Source of the DNA: Tilletiopsis washingtonensis
Taxonomy: Eukaryota > Basidiomycota > Exobasidiomycetes > Entylomatales
Assembly: GCF_003144115.1 (NCBI RefSeq)
Contig: NW_020312006.1
Span: forward strand, 124,001 to 188,000
Direction of reading: 5' to 3'
Length of the DNA stretch: 64,000 nt
The position numbers were made by a program, and so were the translations under genes. This document shows positions 58,121 to 64,000 of the stretch, piece after piece; within the stretch, counting starts at the first letter, position 1, and the number at the start of each line of letters is the position of its first letter. The notes below the pieces were generated by a model. That model saw only the letters and a list, made by a program, of their open reading frames with translations. It did not search any database and was not told the DNA's origin.

Positions 58121-60251
58121 CTACTTGGCGTGGGGGTGGAGCAGCACCTGCGCGAACAGGGTGTCAGCGCGAGTCGAGTGGAAGCCAGGTGGGCGGCTCG
58201 CCTTCGAGTAGCCCTCGATTCGCTGGTCGAACTTCTTGTAGGCGTCGGGCGCGCCTTCAAGTCCGTTGAGCTCGTTCGAGACGACAAACGACGGCTTCGC
58301 CACACCAGACGTGATCACTGAGCGAAGGCGTGAGCTGAGGACGCAAAAGGCGGCGCGGACGGGTGACTGACGGTCGCGGAGCTGACGGTTGTATGACTGC
58401 AGAGAGAGAGAGGAGAATGAGAGCACGTACGATGCGGGCATGCATGCTGCGATCCCTCACCTTGACGTTGCACTGTCCAGTGGCGATGGACAGGCCCTTC
58501 TCGAAAAGCTGAAGCAGGCGCAGTCAGCGGCCGGTTGAGCTCGTCAGGACAACGGACCGCACCTTGCCGAAGGGAAGGCTCAGCATGCCGAGCGCCGACT
58601 CCGAGTCGGGCGCTCCGGGGTCGGAGGGTACCTGCAAGGGGCATGATCAGCCATCTTGGGCCAACATCTGGCACTTCAGTCTCTTGCTCACGTAGAGGCC
58701 AGGGCAGCCGATGCCGCCGCACGCGCGCGTGACCTTGATGCACGAGGTGAGGACCGTGTTGGCCGCCTCCGTCCTGATTGGCGAAGAAGAGAGACAGTCA
58801 GACGCCTGTCAGTAGCGCGCAGCAGCCGACACGAGAGACTCACTTGCCGTCCGACGTGACGGCTTGGTAGCCAACGCAATCGACACTGCGGTCCACCATG
58901 CCGCCCTGCTCGATGATCTGGTCCACCGGGTCGGACTTGGTGAAGTCGATGGGAATGCAGCCGATCGACTCGGCGAGCTTCAGGCGCTCGGGCACGCGGT
59001 CGACGACGAAGATCTTTGACGCTCCCATGATCTTCGCCGAGTACGCAGCCACTGCGAGTGCAGCTGTGTGAGCGAGTGGTCGCTGGAGCAGGCAGCAAGA
59101 CACGCACTGAGGCCGACAGGGCCGGCTCCGAACACAGCGACCGTGTCTCCAGGAACCAGGCCCGCAAGCTTGCAGCCATGCCCTGCCGAGGAGGATCAGC
59201 TTGGGCAACCGCGTTCTCCCGCCTGCGTCAACGCACAGCCCGTGGGGAAGATGTCGCTCAGCTTTGGCAGCTTTGTGTCAGCGTTGGCCCCCGAGAACCG
59301 CTCAACAGCCTTCCGTCCCTCACCATGGCGTAGTCGGCCTCGTGCTCGGTGCCGGGCGGTAGGATGAGAGCGTTGAAGTCGGCCTGTCACACAAGCCTCG
59401 TGAGCCGGTGTCTCTACGCCCGCATCTGCGCGCTCACGTAGGGCACACGCAGGTACTCGGCCTGGCCGCCGGGGTAGGGTCCCACTGGAGAAGCACCGGC
59501 CAGTCAGCCTGCCGCGCATGACACACCCTCGGTCGGCCTTACTAGCAACGTAGCCCTGCATCAGAGCTTGCGTCAGCCTGGAGCAGCTCCTACATCCTTC
59601 ACCTGCCGCTCACGTATGCGGCCCCAGCGAAGCCCTTGTTGGCCTCGGTACAGAACGCAGTCTTGCCCGACTGGCAGTTCTAATTCGGCCAGCGTCAGCG
59701 CGCGAGCAGGTGACTGCAAGCAAGAGCACTCACACGGCAGCCGCCGCAGCCGATGTTGAACGGCAGGTTCACCCGGTCGCCCTTCTTGAGCAGCGTCACG
59801 CCGGAGCCGACCTGCGCGGGAGGTGTGAGCGTGGAATAGCGCGTGCTCACCGTCGTGGCACGCACCTCGTCTACAATGCCCTGGTTCTCGTGCCCGAAGC
59901 ACAGACCGGGCTCAGCAGCGGTGCGGCCCTAGCGCGGTGCATCAGTCAGCGAGAAATGGGACAGCCTCGACAATCAGCTCACCTCGTACATGTGCAGGTC
60001 CGAGCCGCAGATGCAGCTGGTGGTGATCTGCAGCGAGATTTAGTATGCTGCCAGTCCCGGACGCGCACCGAGGCAGTACAGTACGCACCTTGACGATGAC
60101 ATCGGAGCTGCCGGCGCGGGGATGGCATGTCAGCGAGGCTCATCTCGCGGTAAGACGCGGGCACGCACGCATGCTGGATCGTGGGCTTGGGCACGTCCTC
60201 AATCTGAACGTTGTGCGGGCCCTTGTACACGACGGCGCGGTGCGTGACCAT
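58121..60251 (-). CDS. Zinc-dependent medium-chain dehydrogenase, glutathione-independent formaldehyde dehydrogenase type
   Basis: Eighteen exons give 382 aa: 60251-60169, 60107-60089, 60027-59983, 59928-59866, 59811-59734, 59679-59614, 59555-59543, 59484-59438, 59383-59324, 59261-59237, 59182-59108, 59051-58844, 58773-58692, 58631-58563, 58508-58461, 58396-58372, 58317-58202 and 58147-58121. Motifs run TTSCICGSDLHMYEGR and FGHENQGIVDEVGSG (catalytic Zn), GCGGCRNCQSGKTAFC (four-Cys structural Zn loop), GYVAMGPYPGGQAEYLRVPY, MLSDIFPTGWHGCKLAG, VAVFGAGPVGL (NAD site) and IFVVDRVPERLKLAESIG. Order and length match P. putida-type fdhA homologues. The substrate is uncertain because fungal homologues are mostly uncharacterised. 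Exon 7 is 13 nt. The last intron begins with GC. Convergent with the SUMO protease gene, 78 bp apart. Confidence 0.88.
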
Positions 60252-60857
60252 GATGGGCAGCGGCTGGATGGCGGTGGGAGTAAGTCTTATTTGAAGCCGT
60301 GCGGCGTACGAGGCTGGTGGTCTGAGAGGGCGAGGTGGTGGTGCGGAGGCAAGCCAGACGGGACAAGAAAGGACGGGTCCAAGCGCTGCGGACTTAGCCC
60401 CGCATGTTCAACGATTGAGCTGAGAAGGCATCGCCTCGCACTTGGCGCTGATGCGTTCCCCGCCGCCCCAGCAGCAACAGCATCGGCGCTGCTTCCGCGT
60501 CTCTGCATTCTCGACCGCCGCTGCAGAGTAATCCACATGCTCGCACTCCAGCTGCAGAGCGCCCGCCTGCCTGAGATGCTCGGTCTGTGTCGCGCGACAT
60601 CCGAGCAGGGCGTGAGGTGGCTCGTGCACTCTGCGAAGGAGCGGGCTAACCGCCGCGGCGCGCCCAAGTGGAGGCGCCGCGCGGGGCGCGTGGGAACAGC
60701 TGCCTCCGCCTCCTCCTCCTGCAAGTCTCTCGCTCACCTCCTCAGACGACTCCCACACGGTCCTGTGGCCAGCGACAAGACTTATGAAGCGATGCGCAGC
60801 TCATGAATATATCGATAGGGTCCACGTGCAAGCTGCAGCATCTCCGCGCCGTCGCGC
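60252..60857. other. Intergenic, dehydrogenase promoter / Cid1-type gene 3' UTR
   Basis: 606 bp between two minus-strand genes. No gene recognised. The left end includes the dehydrogenase leader. Confidence 0.5.
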
Positions 60858-63795
60858 TCATGCCTCGTGTTGCAGCGGCGTCGTCTCGCGCTGCTGCTGC
60901 TCAAGCAGCTCGACGAGCTCGCGCGGGCACGCGGGGATCTTGGGCATCTTGTTCTGCTGCAGCGCCAGCTCGGCCTGCTGCAGGCCCGCGATGAAGTCGT
61001 GCGCCAGATCGAGGCGCACGTCGGCGCACAGCTCGCCCAGCAGACGGCGCACCGGGCCGGGCACGTCGCTGACGGGCGCGGCGCCGGCGGGCTCCGCTGC
61101 TTCTGCGGCTGCAGTCATCTGGGCTCGCGCTCGCCGCACCTCGGCGTACAACCGGTCGCAGGCACTCTCCTGAAGCGCACAGTCAGTGATGGATTGGAGC
61201 AATCCGACACGGCGCACTCACCGCCTTCATGCCGCCAGCGCAGTTGCGGTCGAGGATGAATGGATCTGCGGCGTTTGTCAGCGAGTGGGCCACGTCGTGG
61301 CTGTGATCTTGTCCTCACCCTGGATGACGAGCTGATTCTGCCGCCAAGAGTCCGGCTCCTCGAAGTTGTCGAGCGTCATGGTGACGTCTCCGTCGCGCGC
61401 GGGCAGGGCGAGATCCTCCTGCTCGGCAGCATTGACAGCCTCGTCGTCGGGCACCGCGTTCTCGACATTCGGCAGCACCTCGTCTGCCTCTTGGGCCTCT
61501 GCCTTCTGAGCCTCTACCTCCTGGGATTCAGCATCCTCAGCCTCGCTGCCGTTCTCGGCGCTAGCCATCTTGCTCTTGCGCTCGGGTGCTCGCGGCCGAA
61601 TCTTGCCCGCAGCGATGGACACGGCGCAGCGCGGCAGCTGGTCGAGCCACGTAAAGAAGCCGACAATGGCGGCGCCGAGCGCCACATTCTGGCTGTGCTC
61701 GTCCTTAGGCTCTGCGCGAAACGGCGCCGCAGCATGCGGCTTCTGCAGCCGCGCAAACGTCACGTCGTAGATCTTGCCTGGCTGCGTCACGCGCCGATCG
61801 CCCGGCCGGGCATGCCCAAGCTGGCGCGCTCGCTCCCGCTCGGCGGCAGTCGCACGGCGGTGAGTGATCTTGCCTGCCTTCCAGAGACGTTCTTGCGGCA
61901 CTTCGAGCGCCTTGAGCAGTTCAGGCGACTGCAGGTTGGGCAGATCGCCCGTCGACTGCAGGTACTGGATCGCGAGCAGCGTGTAGGAGTACGAGCTGAG
62001 CGTGGCGCTGCCGAGCGCGCCGGACGGGTCGTTAATCTGCCGCCGCTTGGCCCACGTCTTGATGGCAGACACGAAGGGCCGGAAGAGCGACGGCCGCAGC
62101 TCGGCGTACGTGCGCAGCAGGTCCGAGTTGGCCTGCCCGAAGCGGTCGTTGATGTTCAAGTCGAGCTGAAGGCCGGTCTGCGGGTCGCGGAACTTGACTG
62201 CAGCAGGGTAGTCGTCAGCGGACGCAGCGTATTTTACTTGCCGAGCCACTCACCGATCGGCACGGCGGCAAAGACGACGGGCTGCACGTCGACAAAGCCG
62301 CCGGCGCTGAGCGCATGGCCGACGACGCGCACGTCGTAGTAGTCTGGCATGTTGCCGCGCAAGCGCAGATTGCGAGCGCGCGAGGGCAGCACGAAGCGCT
62401 CCGGCTGTGAGCTTGCAGGTTAGCACGGGCGCATAGGCATCTTTGCTCGCACAACTCACAGTGCCAACGCCCAGCGGCCTCATCGGATCCAGCAGCACGA
62501 GGTCAAGATCGCTGTCTGCGCCATACATGCCCGTGATCGACGAGCCAAACGGCGCGACGATCAGGCCGTGCGCGCCCCAGCGCCGCGAGATCGCTCCCTG
62601 GACACGAGTCATGAGGCCTCGCCGGGCATTGATATCGGCCTTCGATGCGCGAGTAGACTGGAAGCCATACATCGGTCAGCAGTATGCCGGAGCCTGTCGG
62701 GCTGCGAACACTCACGTCCCAGATGTCGCGTGCCTGGCGGCCGACTGCCTCCCGCCAGTCTGACAGCGGCTTGGAGCCAGAGGCCTTCTCTGCCTTGGCG
62801 ATCGCAGCCGCCTCTGCGCCCTCCAGCTTTCTGAGGAGCGTTGTAGCGTCGGCAAGGTCTTGCGCGATGATCTCGTTCGCCTGTTCCCGTCTGGCGCGCG
62901 TGGGAGCGCCCTTGATGAGCGGCGCCATGGCTGCTTTGAGCTGCGCCTCTTCTTGACGCGATGCTGTAGGAATCGGCAGCGTGCCTTCTGCATACGGCGG
63001 GTTGCGTGGAATGCCAGGCGGCCGCGGTTGCGCCGGATGCTCATGCGGCTTCGTCGGAATGTAGAGCCCCGCGCTGGGCGTTGCAGATGGACTGGCCTCG
63101 CGACCGCCTGCGTTCGATGGGCCTGGCACAGCGACGCCGACACCACCTCCAATAGCCACGCCGGCACTGCGCGGCGCAGGGCTTTTCATGCTTCTCGGTG
63201 CATCCGGGATCGCGATGCCTTGTCCTGCGCCAGTGCCGAACACCTGCTGTGCCCGGTTCTGCTCCTCATTGAACGCAAAGGCACGCAGGCGTGCTTCGAC
63301 GTGCGCGATCTGCGTCGAGGCAGGGCCGCTTCGGAGCGGGCGTTTGGCGATGACGCGAGGCTCAGACGCAGATCCGTTCTTGGCTGCCCCAGGAACACCC
63401 AGCAGCGTCCGCGGATCTCTGCACGGCTTTGCGGGCGCGCTCTCCGGGGGTCCTGCCGAAGAGCTGGCGGTGGCAGGCTTGCCAGTCTGCCCGGTGCTAG
63501 CTCCAGGCATCTCGACGACGGGCAGTGGCGCGAGAGGCGTCGTCTGCCTTGCTCCTGCTGGCGGGCTGCTGGCACCGGCCTGCTTGGGCGCTCCATTGCG
63601 CTGTCTCGGGCCGCGCGGCAACTTCTCGCCTTGGTCCTCGCCCGCCGCTGCCTCTGCCGACGCCGAGCTGCTAGACCCCGCGGCAGCGTTGTGGCGAGCA
63701 CGCTCGCGAGCTCGGCGCGGCGCCTTGCGCGGCGACGACGACGACGACGACGACGCAGCACCAGCCGCCGCCGCACGCACAGGCGTCGAGGCCAT
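60858..63795 (-). CDS. Cid1-type non-canonical poly(A)/poly(U) RNA polymerase
   Basis: Exons 63795-62716, 62657-62460, 62404-62254, 62197-61319, 61265-61222 and 61169-60858 give 887 aa. The nucleotidyltransferase core carries the motif APFGSSITGMYGADSDLDLV with metal-binding D410 and D412, and the third Asp, D489, in LQLDLNINDRFG. Then come LLRTYAELRPSLFRPFVSAI, KTWAKRRQINDPSGALGSAT and SSYSYTLLAIQYLQ, typical of the Cid1/TUT central domain. A PAP-associated-like region follows (QNVALGAAIVGFFTWLDQLP) before an acidic segment and helical tail. The first ~360 residues are low-complexity. Such enzymes add U or A tails to RNAs for decay or regulation. Whether it prefers UTP or ATP cannot be told from motifs seen here. 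Confidence 0.82.
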
Positions 63796-64000
63796 GAGCC
63801 GCAGCAGCGACGAGACGGCGCTTATTGCGGCTGCGAGAGGCGCGGCCGCGAGTGCAGCGCAGCGGCAGAGAGGAAGGGCGTGCGAGAAGGAAGTCGAGAG
63901 GCGCGCTTGCGCCGACGATGGACAGTTGGCGTTGCGCTCGCAGTCGGCGCTCCAAGTGTATGCGCGCAGCAGAGGTGCGAAGGGGGTGAGTGCTGATGCT
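63796..64000. promoter_or_regulatory. Upstream region of the Cid1-type gene (window edge)
   Basis: 205 bp before the start codon, running to the window end. Expected to contain the leader and perhaps the core promoter. No box recognised. Confidence 0.4.

Noticed and set aside
58977-59107. Acceptor 12 nt upstream in dehydrogenase intron 11 (adding TALAV)
   Set aside because: Both acceptors keep the frame, but the one at 59052 gives GPVGLMAAYSAKI, which fits the family better, and a 56-nt intron.
1-64000. Mobile elements, virus-derived fossils, CRISPR arrays, rRNA genes
   Set aside because: No reverse transcriptase, integrase, transposase or capsid motif, no long terminal or inverted repeats, and no regular repeat-spacer pattern were seen.

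Overview
The window looks like nuclear DNA of a high-GC, intron-rich basidiomycete, probably a yeast-like or dimorphic species. Evidence: spliceosomal introns with GTGAGT-type donors, CTGAC/CTGAT-like branch sites and CAG acceptors; a fungal beta-1,3-glucan synthase, a GH72 glucanosyltransferase, a DASH kinetochore subunit and a neutral trehalase; and a GPI glycoprotein of a type known from Basidiomycota. The class (Ustilaginomycotina, Trichosporonales or other) cannot be fixed by eye. Most introns are 49-70 nt. I saw no transposon, viral fossil, tRNA, rRNA or CRISPR array.

Layout. 0-4 kb: the end of a helical protein (possibly Rad26/ATRIP-like), a METTL-type methyltransferase (-) and RNA polymerase III subunit RPC31 (+). 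4-6.2 kb: gene-free GC-rich DNA. 6.2-11 kb: a secreted GPI glycoprotein and an ELO fatty-acid elongase. 11-17.2 kb: spliceosomal RED (-) head-to-head with ZNF830-like (+), then DAD3 (-) and QCR8 (-). 17.8-28.5 kb: glucan synthase FKS1 (-) and a GH72 glucanosyltransferase (+), divergent across 3.2 kb. 28.7-36.4 kb: a class-III aminotransferase (-), V-ATPase subunit F (+) and neutral trehalase NTH1 (+). 37.4-42.7 kb: a ferric reductase (+), IWR1 (-) and NAA50 (+). 42.7-49.5 kb: a GYF-domain protein (-) and a secreted Cys-rich protein (-). 51.7-64 kb: a stomatin (+), a ULP1-type SUMO protease (+), a glutathione-independent formaldehyde dehydrogenase-like enzyme (-) and a Cid1-type nucleotidyltransferase (-).

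Functionally the window mixes housekeeping genes with a cell-surface group: glucan synthesis, glucan remodelling, a GPI glycoprotein, and trehalose and iron metabolism. The most unusual feature is gene architecture. Internal microexons of 4, 7, 13, 13, 14 and 19 nt are required to rebuild conserved motifs, including one next to the PLP lysine of the aminotransferase and one just after the predicted catalytic Glu of trehalase. A probable GC-AG intron and two in-frame introns also occur. Four introns of 442-577 nt stand out against the ~53-nt norm. All exon boundaries were set by reading splice signals and family motifs, without transcript data.
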